Positions 32,951 to 45,593 are shown, counted from the first letter of the stretch. The stretch: DNA of 64,000 nucleotides from Epiperipatus broadwayi (GCA_028023455.1 JAQFVV010000012.1:2880023-2944022), one strand, 5' to 3'. Notes: generated by a model not told the origin, from the letters alone. Numbers and translations are program-made.

Positions 32951-33267
32951 GTTTTATTTTTTATTTACAAAAGTATATGAAATTAACTTATATCAATATT
33001 ATTATAGATTATCTATATTTCTATAAACAAAAATATGCATTAAATCATACAAAATTTTACTTTAATAAATTTCAGTTAAATATTATTGTTTAAGAATTAT
33101 TAAAATTCTTAATTATACTGTCTTATAATCTCCCTTGTTTTAACATAGAAAAAGTTACAGCTCAAAGATTATGGCAAGAAGGTCAATTTATTAAAAAATA
33201 AAATTTCTTATAATTAATGTATTTAATATATATATATATATTGTGCCCTTATATATATATATATATA
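32951..33267. other. AT-rich spacer with (TA)n
   Basis: Nothing coding. TA runs at 33,228-33,241 and 33,250-33,268 lead into the inverted-repeat element. Confidence 0.6.
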
Positions 33268-33377
33268 TTATCTAATGAGCTTGCCAATAGCTCTTAATAA
33301 ACTTTTCAAAATATTTCCAAACCCAGATTGGTTTATGCCTCTACTTGTTAAGAGCTATTGGCAAGCTCATTAGATAA
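33268..33377. mobile_element. Mini element with perfect 30-bp inverted repeats
   Basis: Arms 33,268-33,297 and 33,348-33,377 are perfect reverse complements over 30 bp (containing GAGCTTGCCAATAGCTC) around a 50-bp spacer. It abuts a TA run on the left. No second copy in the window and no clear target duplication. Perfect arms suggest recent formation. A MITE or a small inverted duplication. Confidence 0.8.
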
Positions 33378-34840
33378 CATTTGTAATGCAAGCTTGTTAA
33401 ATTAGCTCATGTGATATATGATGTAACAAAATCAAGTGTCCAGGTGAATTACACCAAAGCTGTCCTAGATTAGGGGGTTGAGACTTCGGATCTGATCATA
33501 CTTCAACTCATTCACCAACACTCTGTGATTTAATACCTATGGATGACATTTATGAGGTTACACTTGGTCTCAATTTCTTTTGCATGTCATCTGAGAAAAG
33601 GATGGAACATGAGACTCAAGGGAAAATTGATAACTTAATTACACTTAAAGACTAAATAAATTACTCAACACTCCATGGCTTAAAAAGTAATGCATAATAT
33701 ATATTAGTAAAGATTAGGGTGATTTGGGATAAGTTGCGAGTAACACATTAAACATTAATAAATTTAATATATTTAATAAATAAAAATCAAATGGATTAAT
33801 AAAAATAAATTAACAAAATATTTGCATTTTCAGTGGGAGTTATGCACACCAGTGTAACTACAATGATGAGGCAGATAACAGTACTGTACCAGTCAAATTG
33901 TATGTTAACTCAACACAATTCACAGCCTGGGCAAAAGTACCTCGAATCCAATCATATGTGAAATCAAAGATAAAGAATACTTATGGAATCTGCCCTGTTT
34001 ACCCAGTCTCTAAATCTGCCACCTAATTAGCAACATTTTTTGAGGCAAGCAATTAATCTTTTTTACATGGTGGCCCACTAGCATCAACAGTGGAGCATGA
34101 GCTTCAATTTATTTGAATGTCTAATTCTAATATTAATTCTAATTAGATCTATTCAGTAACTTAAATATAGAAATGGTATTATGTGATCTTGAATCATCAG
34201 ATAGCAGCACAATAATTAATTAGAAAAGCTAATTTTAGAATGAAATGAATGGAGATGAACCACAGGTAGCTTGAATTCACACATATATTTAAAAAAACAT
34301 TTTTTATAAATCATCTAATATCTCTCTGTTTTTATTTCATAAATTAGTTAATGTAAATTTCTATTCTGTCATTAAATATGCCTCGAGTAAGGCAGCTGTA
34401 TATTTCATATTCCAATTTAACAAATGTAAATGATGAGAGTTTTACAGAAGATGCCCACTCAAGTCTGAGATATACAAAACCAATATTAAATATCCCCTCT
34501 TTAAATATAACTTTATGACAGGTGAAATTATTTTTAAGAGAGAAATAATTAACTCATATTTTAGGAATTGGCCTTGAAGAAAGTGACATGTTTAAAATGT
34601 AAATGGATCGTGATATTCGCAAATAAATATTTTAAGATTGTAAAACACATAAATTAATCAAACCATAGTCAATATTCCATGATGTTCTCAGAACAAAAGA
34701 AAGTGGACAGCCCAGCATTCGACATTACACTACCAGCACACACTCAATTTATCTGCCCCAATTCAGTGATTCCAAGAAATAAAATGAATGGTCTGCACCA
34801 TTAACAAACCAAAAATATTTCAGGAAAAATTATGAGAATC
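33378..34840. other. Intergenic region, unclassified
   Basis: Sequence about 33,400-34,100 and 34,660-34,840 is less A/T-biased than the desert and looks like old repeat material, but no open frame, terminal repeat or homologous block in the window was found. Confidence 0.45.
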
Positions 34841-36329
34841 ACCAAGGATAGCTAAGCTCAGCTTTCTTTGGTTCTTCCCATTTTGTCTTTTATATCCTGA
34901 TAAGTAAATTCATGGCCAGTGAAATCATCATATGGTCTACTTCTGATCTAGCAATTACAAAGAACAAAAGACAAGTAATCAAGCAAAATGCTGGCAAGAC
35001 AAAATACAAGTACAGGAGAATATATTTTTAGAATTTAAATATAAAATTATACTGAGCTATAAAGATTACACAAATGTTATACAGATTGACCATGATCAGA
35101 TCAAATAATAAAATAACAATTAATTGTTATTACAAATATTATTTTATGAGTGACATGTCTCTCCCTTCAACACGAAATCCCACCAATATTTCAATTAACA
35201 TTTTATTACTTTCTTTTATTATTTAGCAGGAATATATTTTCTAAACCCCTCCCTTTCAGTCTTTAAAAATGAAATAAGATAACTAAATAAAATCTCATGC
35301 TTGAATTTAATGTCTTCCCCACAACTAAACCGTGTACATATAAATATTTCAAAACACATAATAATATAAAATGGTTTCATCTCGACAAAACAAAGGTTGC
35401 TCCATGTATTAATCTTTCAGAGCTAGAGAGTTATTCATTTTATTTACCAACAAATGTTGGTTGCGAAATAGGAAGCAAAATATTTAATTAGATAAAACTT
35501 TTGTTGAGATGGAACAAATTGGAATATATTCATTTCATTTAAGTAAATAATAATAATATTTTCTAAACTGCATTAGGCATAACTTACCAAGGCTAGCTAA
35601 GCTCAGCTTTCTTTGGTTCTTCTCATTTTGTCTTTTATATCCTAATAAAAAAATTCATGGCCAGTGAAATCATCATGTGGTTTACTTCTGATCTTGCAAT
35701 CACAAAGAACAAAAGACAAGTAATCAAGCAAAATGCTGGCAAGGCAAAATACAAGTACTGGAGAATATATTTTTAGAATTTAAATATAAAATTATACTGA
35801 ACTATAAAGATTACACAAATGTTATACAGATTGACCACAATCGAATCAAATAATAAAATAACAATTAATTATTATTACGAATATTATTTTCTGAGTGACA
35901 CATCTCTCCCTTCAACACGAAATCCCACCAATATTTCAATTAACATTTTATTACTTTCTTTTATTATTTAGCAGGAATATATTTTCTAAACCCCTCCCTT
36001 TCACTCTTTAAAAATGAAATAAGGTAACTAAATAAAATCTCATGCTTGAATTTAATGTCTTCCCCACAACTAAACCATGTACATATAAATATTTCAAAAT
36101 ACATAATAATATAAAATGGTTTTATCTTGACAAAACAAAGGTTGATCCATGTATTAATCATTCAGAGCTAGAGAGTTATTCATTTTATTTACAAACAAAT
36201 GTTGGTCAGGAAATAGGAAGCAAAATATTTAATTAGATAAAATTTTGTTGAGATGGAACAAATTGGCATATATTCATTTCATTTAAGTAAATAATAATAA
36301 TATTTTCTAAACTGCATTAGGAATAACTT
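34841..36329. repeat. 745-bp tandem duplication
   Basis: Unit 1 is 34,841-35,585 and unit 2 is 35,586-36,329. They align end to end from ACCAAGG(A/C)TAGCTAAGC to CTGCATTAGG(C/A)ATAACTT with scattered substitutions and very few indels. Each unit carries a 64-codon frame (35,297-35,491 and 36,042-36,236) that differs by several substitutions yet stays open. With no recognisable domain and many T/Y/F/K/N residues, I do not call it a gene. Interior composition gives no hint of transposon ends. Confidence 0.93.
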
Positions 36330-37218
36330 TAAGACAGACAGAATGAGAGTAAAGACATTAGATTCAAAGTGATGGCAAGTAAAATTTAAAGAAATTTAGT
36401 TAAACATTTATATTACATTAAGGGAATTTCATTTTAGAAGACATTAAAAGTAGCAAAATTTACATTATTGGATCAACTGGAGTTTTTAAGAATAAATTAG
36501 GTGGTTAAAAATAAACAAACTGGGAACATATTACCTAATTTATTCTGAGTCCTTGTGGAAGTTTGGATCCCATGATGAAATATGAATTTCCACACAGGTA
36601 TAGCTAGCTATGTATTTTAGCATGAGAGTTCAAAGTTCAGCAGTCCACAATCACACATTTTGATGAAGTTTTTTTGGCATAAGGTATTTGATGATCATCT
36701 TTGGGACAGCAGAAAGATGGGCAGGTTACAAGGCCATACTACACTTCTAAACATTTTATTGAAAATTTAACCGGTGTTGATTTGTCAGGCACTCATTGAC
36801 AAAAACTATGACTGGATGACTTCTATTGTTCTTCTGGGCTGTTTATACCCTTTTCTGATTATTTTTGGAAAATTCTCTGTTTCATTCGCTCAAGGTTAAG
36901 TGGCTATATCAAAATTCTGGTGCCCACAATTATTGACCTAGGGTATATTTGCATTGTAATCTTGAGATCCACTCTCCCAATAAACTCAATGATTTCATTA
37001 TTTCAAATCTATTTTTAATTAAATTTAGATTTGAAAAAATTATGTTTTAAATATTTTTTCATTTTAATTTTACTTTAATTAGAAAATTACATTACCATTT
37101 TGTTAATGAATTTTCTTTTGTTTGACACTATGGAATGTTAGTAGGGTTTATCACAAAAGCAAATCTCCAGAATATAATACTTAAAAAAAATAGCATATTA
37201 AAATTTATTGATTGATTT
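36330..37218. other. Intergenic region
   Basis: No gene. 36,540-36,990 is of more balanced composition and may be transposon-derived, but no motif is readable. Confidence 0.45.
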
Positions 37219-37325
37219 TTATAAAAGTTGCCATCTGCAATTATATATATATATGGGCCCCTCCAATATATATATTTATAAAAGTTGCCATCTGCAATTA
37301 TATATATATATGGGCCCCTCCAATA
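37219..37325. repeat. 57-bp tandem duplication with (TA)n core
   Basis: Two near-identical copies of a unit with AAAGTTGCCATCTGCAATTA, a TA run and GGGCCCCTCCAATA. It gives an 85-codon frame with an internal peptide repeat, which is not a gene. Same style as the 56-bp duplication at 19.65 kb. Confidence 0.92.
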
Positions 37326-38815
37326 TTTATAATAACAGTTTAAATAGAAAATTAATATTTTTAATCATTTATTTGCTGGACGAAAATTTAAATGTATCTA
37401 AAATGGCAGATGGAAAGTTTTATAAACATCATAACACACATGGATCTGGTTTGATCCTAGTCTAGCAATGTAGAAAGACATGAAGCATGGATCTGGCCTA
37501 CAGATCCATTGCTTCAGTACAGTGGTTTCATCTTAATAACAATGCAATTTATATAATTGTCTGTGATCTATGACTCATGCCTACATGTATGCCAAACAAT
37601 TATCAAGGTTTGCTACTGGTAAGATAAATATTACCCAGTTGATACAAATAAAATGTTAATTTATTCATTCTAATATATTATTTATGAGCAATAAATACAC
37701 CCAATATATAGATTCCCTAGGTATGTCCAGACTAATGCTAATGTTTAATAAAAACAGAATGAACTGATTGCCTTAGATTGGCATCTGAGACTATGGTGAT
37801 AAAATATTAAATTAAAGTTTGCAGTGCAAATGTGCAGTTATTCACAGGATTCAATACCTAATATTCAATACCATTGGGTCGGATAACTTGCTAGTGCAAA
37901 AATAAAGAACATTAGTTTTGTATATTATAGAAGCTTTGAATGTGGTTCTAGACTCTTGTGCTCTAGTTCTAGAAATATAGCTGTCTAAACTAATATTGGG
38001 GTGGCCTGTCACCATGAGCATATTTAAGAAAGCATAGAAAGGTGAAATACACATTTTGTGCTTAGAAATGACACATTTACAATGCTTGCATAATACTAAT
38101 ATGTAATTAAGACAATTAAAAAAATGTAGAGTTTCATTCTGCTGAAACTATCTCAACCCAATTTTCAAAATAGCATACCATAATAATGCTATGAAAGGTT
38201 TAATTAATAGCAATCTACTTTACAGATATTAAATCTCTATATATTTTTGATAAATAGAACTAGTGACAAGAAAGCATATTTTGGGTGTTATTACAAATAT
38301 TCCTTTAAGTATCATCCCTGGCCATTATCTAACAAAAATATAATGATAATTTGCAAACTTTAATAAACAAACTAATATATATTAATTAATTAAATATAGA
38401 TAACAACAGTTATCTTTTAGGATAGATTTCAAAGAAGAGATTTCTATCAGCTGAAAAGTGATGAGAACTTTACACTGGAGAGCATCTAATCATCTCTCTG
38501 AAGATTTAGTAAGTTAATTATGCTCAATTTGAAAGTATGGCATATTATAACATATAAATCAAGAATAAAATAAATCAATCAAAATAGAAAATGTAGGCAT
38601 GGCCACAGATTATAAAAAAAGTTAAATAATAACTTATTGCAGTTACTACATTTAAAGGAAAGTTATTTTAAAATTACATTTATATTTATAGGCAAGACCA
38701 TTATAGTTACATTTAGAGACTTTATTTTACAGAATTTTAATTAATTGTGAATCAATAATTTATGAACATTCATTACATATAGCTAGCTTAAGTTTATTAA
38801 AAATTATGAGAGATT
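37326..38815. other. AT-rich intergenic region
   Basis: No gene or recognisable repeat. The 67-codon minus-strand frame at 37,851-38,054 has no motif. Confidence 0.5.
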
Positions 38816-38819
38816 TATA

Positions 38820-39835
38820 GAGCTCTGTGGTGAAGAAATATTACCAATATTTATCTAGGTTGAGTTGTCTGACATTTGAAATAGGCACTGGAACTTTCTC
38901 TGGATGTGTTGCTCTTCCATGATGTCTTCCCATGGAAGCAGTTGGTAGTTAACTTCTCCATTCTTTCTGCAATGATGATTGCTATGGCTGCATACAAGAC
39001 AACTGGAGATCACCATTCTTCCATAGAGAGATGGCAAATTGGTGGCTTTCCTAGCCATTCATATCAAAATTCTGAAGGACATAGTTTAATGTGGCAACTT
39101 GTTTGAATTATATAGTAGAGAGCTTATTTAGTGCTGAAATATGGGGGTTATATACTAAATTTTTACCCCTCAACTACATTAGGCTATAAGCCAGGTTTGT
39201 AACATCAAAACCCATTAGCTTGTTTACAACTCTTTTTAAAATTATAAAATTTAGCTCTTTCATTGTTAGATTTCTTAATCAGACACTTTCATCTTAGTAA
39301 ATCAAAGTCAATCCCCAAGTGAATAGAAAATAGTGCTGCATAATTGTGTTTGCTTTCACTAAGGTGTACATTAAAATGTTATTTTTAAAATTAACATTTA
39401 ACCTACATGTAATTTTAAATGGGTGCATGTGGCATGATTTCTTTTAATGGGAACTGTTTTAAAATTTAGAACTTATAAATTGTTGTGTAAACATTTTGTT
39501 ATATATGTATGCTGATCACCCATGGAATATATATGTGATTCTTAAGCCAAATAATGCATTAAATTGATACTCACAAATTTATAATAAATTAATGATATAA
39601 AAATATACATATAATTGTGCTATAACCTTACTAAATCTATTATATGCTACAGCTTATACTCGCATATATATAAGTGTGGTGATACATATATAGCGATGTT
39701 TACAAAGATGTACCTTTAATTAAATGTACAGATATGTAGATACATGTATAATTGATGGGCTGTAAAGCTAGTAAAGGTCCTACTATGGGATGTAGTAGAT
39801 GAAATGGGATGTGTGACAAAATAGACTGTTTCAAT
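38820..39835 (-). repeat. Family X interspersed repeat, copy 2
   Basis: Inverted relative to the copy at 22.35-24.39 kb. Matching blocks are 38,820-39,110 (with GAGCTCTG and CTTCCATAGAGAG), 39,180-39,370, 39,430-39,540 (with CATTTTGTTATATATGTATG) and 39,640-39,835 (with CTACTATGGGATGTAG). It lacks the approximately 0.9 kb that sits between blocks in copy 1. A 67-codon minus-strand frame (38,855-39,058) shares TNL, YGRM, SNHH and QHI with the frame in copy 1. Similarity is roughly 70% by eye, so the copies are old. Confidence 0.7.
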
Positions 39836-39892
39836 ATATATATATATAAATTTTTGATTATCGCCATTTTACTGCGTATTTTTTATTTCTTT

Positions 39893-39920
39893 CTGATGAA
39901 AACCAGTCCTCTGGTTGAAA
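39893..39920 (+). other. Hammerhead-core-like motif upstream of PLE-1
   Basis: CTGATGA, then AACCAG-TCCT-CTGGTT (a perfect 6-bp stem with a 4-nt loop), then GAAA. This is the layout of a hammerhead ribozyme core: CUGANGA, stem II, GAAA. It is followed by TATC, so A15.1-U16.1 could pair, but stem III would have no loop and I cannot draw a stem I. PLEs are known to carry hammerhead motifs in their terminal repeats. It lies about 350 bp before the first PLE-1 coding signal, so it may mark the element's end. Confidence 0.4.
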
Positions 39921-39956
39921 TATCATATTATTTATTGGATTTATAAGTCTTTTTTT

Positions 39957-39958
<2 letters not shown>

Positions 39959-39994
<36 letters not shown>
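39959..39994. repeat. (TA)n microsatellite
   Basis: About 18 TA units between the hammerhead-like motif and PLE-1. Confidence 0.95.
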
Positions 39995-39999
<5 letters not shown>

Positions 40000-40269
40000 A
40001 AAATAGGTATATTATTATTCTGCTAGATGGTACATAGAATACTTTCATTTTATATCTATTAATTTAAAATACTTTGTTAATATATAAAAGGCTTATTATA
40101 ATGACCATAAAATAATGTTGATATTTAGGGAATAATGCAAATTATTTGTTAAAGAAGTTAAAATTTAAAAAACAAGATTTGGAAAGAACATGGTTTGTTG
40201 GAATATATGCATGAGATTGTTCTTTAATAAAGATTTTAATTTTGTTATTTCATAATCAAATTAACATTT

Positions 40270-42200
40270 GGGGATATTATTTGTAAAGTGGAAAGTACTT
40301 TATCAAAAAGAGCTAGTGCAGAAGCAGATATAATGACAGCAAAAAATATATGAAATTCTAAGTAAAGCAAAACCCCTAAAAGTAATTAACAAGTTGAAGA
40401 AAGAAAATCTTTGTTTAAATTAAAAAATAATAAATAGATTATCATTCTTTTACATATAAGTGTAATACTAGAGTAATTTTGAATACTAGTAATTATTACA
40501 AAAAATATACATAATTTATTAAATGATAGCATTTATATAAAAAAAAATAGAGAGAGAGATCCCATGACATATCTTGAAAACAAAACAAAAGGATTAATTT
40601 ATGTTGCTTATTTATATTTAAAAACTAAGATCTTTCTTACACCTAGAAAAAAATGTTCTTTTTACCAAAGGGTATCCTGTTTTCCAAAAATCCACAAACC
40701 ATATATTTTATTCAGACTGATTATAAGTGTGGTTGGTTCACCAACGCAGACCCTAGCTCATTTTCTATCTTCTTTTTTAACAGCCACATTTAACAGAAAT
40801 GTCTTGTTATATTAAAGATGCAAACCATTTTCTTGAGCTTATCTGTTATATTAAATTAACTTAAAATGATATTTTAGTATGTTTTAATATTGTTTCACTT
40901 TTTACTAGTGCACCTGTAAAGGAAGCTCTTGACGTTTTGACAAATATCCAATTGCCTGATTTTGTTGTGAGTTTGATTGAACACTGCTTATTAAATACAT
41001 TTTTTAATGGTCAAATATATAAACAAGCATCAAGTTTAGCTATGGGTGTACCAATTTCTCCAACATTGCCTTCTATTTTTATGGAGAACTTGGAAAAGAA
41101 AATTTTGATATCAGCAGTTAATCAACCATCTGCATAGCTGAGATATGTTGATGGTAGGTTTGATATTTGGTATCATGGTAAGCATGCTCTTGATGAATTT
41201 TTAATTTTTTTAAATTCTTTTCTCAACAACATCAAATTTATTATAGAAATAGAAAACAATAATGACCTTCCATTCTTAGATGTTTTAATTGAAAGAATTA
41301 TTGTTCTTTATCCCATGGTATATTTATAAAGCAAGCACACACTGGGAGATATCTACATTTATTTCTCATCACCATCCAGCACATTTATTTTCAGTTTTAA
41401 AGACATTGTTAAATAGAACTAAAAGACTTTCTGATGACAGTCACTTTTACAAAGATATTAATGACATAAAAAATACTTCTTCGTAATAGTTTTGATCACA
41501 GGATTATTAATAGAGTTTTTATATAGTAAACAAAAAGGTTTTTATACTTCAAAAATTAAGACTGTTCTGACATAGCAAAGGGAGTAAAGTGAATAACAGG
41601 TAAAAGTGGTAATGTTTTAAAGAAAAGTAATATCCACACGATTTATACTACATTTAAAAGAATTAATGAAATATTTCAATGCTCCAAAGATAAAATTCTT
41701 TTGGACTCTCATGGTATACATGAAATTCCACATGGAGTTTGTCTACATTCATAGATAGGATAGACTAATCATAAAATAAACATAAGAAAAAAAGAACACA
41801 TTTTGGAAGTTGGAGAAAAATCTAATTCATCAGCCATTTATTCACAGATTAAACCATGACATCAATTTTAATAAAGCACAGATTATAGCAAAAATTGAAC
41901 AATATGACCAGAGACTGCTAAGGGAAGCTATAAAAAAATTTAAAAGGTCTAAAAACATAACTGAAAGTGTGAATTAAAGAAAATTAGCAATGTTTGGAAA
42001 AAACTATTGGAGGATCAAATATTTTTTAAAACTCATCAACCAATAGAATTTAAGAATGAGAAGAAAATAATAAAAGAAAAAAAAATAATGATTTTAAAGT
42101 TCTTTACACACATTTTTATGATTTGTGAAAGAAACTCTGAGAAAAGTATTTGTTATTGTACTTAAATGTCAGCTACTTAGCTATTAGATTTTTATTACAT
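40270..42200 (+). pseudogene. Penelope-like retroelement, decayed (PLE-1): RT plus GIY-YIG
   Basis: Plus-strand reading in order, with frame changes. N-terminal STLSKRASAEAD (about 40,290); FPKIHKPYILFRLIISVVGS (about 40,680-40,735), the PLE-type RT entry; IVSLFTSAPVKEALD (about 40,885-40,940) with the domain A Asp replaced in NIVSLF; SLAMGVPISPTLPSIFMEN (about 41,030-41,090), domain B; LRYVDGRFDIW (about 41,140), where the YVDD box reads YVDG; LKTLLNRTKRLSDD (about 41,400); and a GIY-YIG-like segment from GIHEIPHG (41,715) to QYDQRLLREAI (about 41,930) with stops in place of key residues. A 3' terminal motif follows at 42,140-42,200. RT copies RNA and the GIY-YIG nuclease nicks the target in active PLEs; this copy cannot. 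Confidence 0.88.
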
Positions 42201-42579
42201 ATAAGCTCTTGAAAATAATACTATGAATATATACATAAACAAAAAAATATAAAGTTGAAAATATATTATAAATGGATTACAGTGAAGTTATCATGTTTAA
42301 TGATATCAAAACGATTGTATTGCTTGTAATATGTTTTTAAAATTTGTAATAAACTTCCATTCTACACATTTTTTTTGATAAAATACATACATATCAGTGA
42401 TTAATTAATTTATATTGGAATTAAAGTGATTGTTCAAACTTATTTTAGTAATTAAATACAAATATCTTATATTTTTAATAAATTATTCCATAGAATTATA
42501 CTATCCCTCATATATGTATTTAATGGATTATGTCCTGTATATGAGGGGTCAGATTGACTTTAGGTTAACTGGATATGAT

Positions 42580-42948
42580 GAGAATATTAGCCTCGGGGTG
42601 GCCTTTGAGCATTCCATCATTAGATTTTCAATTTGATGGATGGTTGAAGAGTTAGAATGTGGAGTGGATTGAAACATGTCTATTAAAGTATGAAGGTAGG
42701 CTATCTTAATATATATCTGAGCACTTATTGCATTTATGTGTAGAGATAATAATCTGGACCAACTGATGATTGCTGGTTTAGCATAAAATACCTATATTGG
42801 TGATTATTTATCTTTCCAACATATATGTGTTCAAGTGTATGTGTTATATGACAGAGTGGTGAGTGGTGGTTTATGTGAAAGTCTGTGCTCATATACCCTA
42901 TATATTACATCGATTTATACAGACATGTAAAAATCCTGTATTTCAGCT
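42580..42948 (+). mobile_element. Family A (A2) retroposon, monomer
   Basis: A 369-bp copy colinear with the minus-strand copy at 5.2 kb, from GAGAATATTAGCC at the 5' end to CCTGTATTTCAGCT at the 3' end. It contains the family landmarks GGTGATTATTTATCTTT and CATGTGAAAGTCTG-like sequence. I could not find a clear target-site duplication. It lies 380 bp beyond the PLE-1 terminal motif. Non-coding. Confidence 0.75.
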
Positions 42949-44227
42949 AATACAATACAATAAACTCAAGCTCTAATATAAGCATGGTCAGTAAGAGTTG
43001 GTGTATATACAATTATGTTCTAAACTTAAGTGATTCACTTAGGTTTATAAAACTCTTAGTGGTAGGTAAGTGCACAGAGATTTATAATATTCAAGAAATA
43101 GTGCATTAGCAAACGTTAACTTACTCTTTAATAATTAATACATTTATGAAATCATTTTATGAATGCAGTTGAGAAAAAGTTTATTTTAAATTTGCATTTG
43201 AATTTCCCCACATTTAAATGGAATTATTACATAATGATAAGAATATATTCAAGAACTAACTAAATCTGAATACATTACCATAATCTGTAAGTCAGATTTT
43301 TGAAAAAAAAATCAGTTTTAATTAATTTACAACAATGCCCACTTTCTTGAGTTTAATGTCAAATTACTACTCAGGTGATCACTTTCATTTGATCCCTGAT
43401 TCTTAAATAATAATTAAAATCCAGTTGCATTACTCCCCCAAAATTGTAATAGTTTAAATTAATCGTACCTTCTAATATACTATCCATAATATGTGAAATT
43501 CTAACAGTGAGTATAGTAGTAATGGTAAAACTCTTTTCAGGATAAAAAGACCAAATGAGTTTCATAATAAAAGACTGAATTGATAGTTGTTTTCAGCAAA
43601 ATACAAACCATTGTTTGTTTTAGACTTATATTTTGATAAATAATTTATCTGCTTGTTTTACAACATAAATGATTTTAATATTTTTGTAAAATGCATCACT
43701 TTATAAATTACTAATGTGCAATTAATTTTTACTTTAAGATAAAGTATATATATATATATATATATATATATTTGACACATAAATATTCCAATAATTAATA
43801 ATAATTAATTCGATGTTGCAATTGTTGTATATTATTTTACTGTGTAACTGTGAAATGACATTAATGACATTAATGCCACTAATTCATATAATTATGCTGA
43901 AATTTATAATGTAAAACCAATTGTGTCTTTTATTTGAACATTTATAAGTATAAATGTTCAAATTTGCATAAAATTTGCATACAATTTACATAAACCACAG
44001 CTAAACTTTAGTTAAAAGTAGGCTATGATTATGAAGACTCAAGGTCTCTGAAAGCGCTAAGCCATATAACTTTTTAATAAGATTGAGACAAGCTCCACTT
44101 TTTTGCGTAAAGCACAATCTAAATTACTTACTAATCAAAGGTGAAGTAGAAAACTAGTATTTTATTTCAAGTATAATAAAAGAGAAGTATTTTTATTTTA
44201 TTTTACTATATAAAGTGAAGTATAAAC
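42949..44227. other. AT-rich intergenic region
   Basis: No gene. A (TA)n tract at 43,745-43,771. Confidence 0.55.
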
Positions 44228-44245
44228 TAGTAGTTTTTAAACATT

Positions 44246-44354
44246 TTTTTTCATGTGTCATAGCATCAGCCGGGAAGTGAACCCGCTAATCCTGGACAAC
44301 TGCTTGTAAAGCAGCTGGCACTGACCCCTTGACCATCAATGCTTGACAAGTAGT
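44246..44354 (-). mobile_element. tRNA-derived SINE, copy 1
   Basis: A 109-bp element on the minus strand, flanked by a perfect 18-bp duplication TAGTAGTTTTTAAACATT (44,228-44,245 and 44,355-44,372). The minus strand reads a tRNA-like body with anticodon-arm AGCTGCTTTACAAGCAGTT and B-box-like GGGTTCACTTCCCGG, then GCTATGACACATG and a short A tail (the T-run at 44,246-44,252). Long duplication plus A tail indicate LINE-type target-primed insertion; the RTE elements are possible helpers, but these have different 3' ends. Confidence 0.9.
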
Positions 44355-44372
44355 TAGTAGTTTTTAAACATT

Positions 44373-45489
44373 TGTGATTTGAAAATGTGTAATTATAATG
44401 TTAGTCAAATTGTAGAATACTTTTTTTTTTTCAATTTATGCAAAAGTTATAATAAATATTATTTTACAATTGCAATTTAAAACAAGATAGTCGATGACTT
44501 AGGCATTTTTGATGAAACCAGTTGTCAAATCTTACTGCCGGTTGATCTTAAGATTATTAGCATTATTAGTATATTATTAATTAACAAATTATTTGTGCAT
44601 TGATGTTTTAAATTAGTTGGATTACTTTTTTATTGCAAATTATAAAGATCATTTTATAAAAAACATTTAGTGAAACATATATATATATATGTTATAACTT
44701 TAAATGTTATTTTCATTTATGCAATTAAAATTTGTATTTTTTAAAACCAATATTAACTTCAGCTGTTTAATAGCTTTTGAAGATTTTTCTGATAATGTAT
44801 ATTTTAATTTTTTTATAAAAATCAAAATTGTGAATAAATTAATTTTTCTTTTAATTTACAGTAATTAAATTAATTAATTTGAAATCATTTAAGGCAATTT
44901 ATGAGAGATTATTTCTTCTGTGGACAAAATTAAAATAATTAGTTAAAAAATACATTTACATTTGAAGATGAAATTATTTTTTCATATTTATAAGAATGAT
45001 AATTTTAAAAATATAAAGTTAAGCATTTAATAAAAAATTGAAATTATATCGGTATAATAACTTTAATAATTATCAGAATACACATATGTATATTGTTATT
45101 ACTAGCTATAGGCTTTACTTATATTAATGTTGATTCAACCTTGCATTATTTTTTTTCTTTTTCAAATCAATTACAATGATACAGATAAATATATCACAGA
45201 TAAGTTTTTAATTTTATAATTTATAAATATTTTTTATTAATTATTTTATAATATATGTTCTTTTTTAATCTTGCATTTTTGTGATTGTATAAGTATGTAT
45301 ATTGTAGCATTATATTTTGGTACCAAAGCTATCATGTTCTAAAAAGAATGAATTGTTAAAAAATGTTATTGATTATATATCACACAATAGATAGGATGAT
45401 AGGTGTAAAACCAAGGATCAACTTCCATAAGATCAATTTACAAGGGGATAATCATTTTTGTTTTTCTTTTAGATTTCAAATATTAGTTG
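44373..45489. other. AT-rich intergenic region
   Basis: Nothing recognised. Confidence 0.55.
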
Positions 45490-45593
45490 TTTTTTTTCAT
45501 GTGTCATAGCATCAGCCGGGAAGCAAACCCGCTAACCTGGGACAATTGCTTGTAAAGGAGCTGTCACTGACCTCTCGACCACCAATGCTTGAC
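45490..45593 (-). mobile_element. tRNA-derived SINE, copy 2
   Basis: Same family and orientation as copy 1, with T-run at 45,490-45,497, GTGTCATAGCATCAGCCGGG and the tRNA-like body to 45,593. Flanks share only an imperfect TTTCAAA-containing repeat, so the duplication is degraded. Confidence 0.88.

Noticed and set aside
35297-36236. Paired 64-codon frames as a duplicated small gene
   Set aside because: They lie inside a 745-bp non-coding duplication, with no domain and many substitutions; openness in both is expected by descent.
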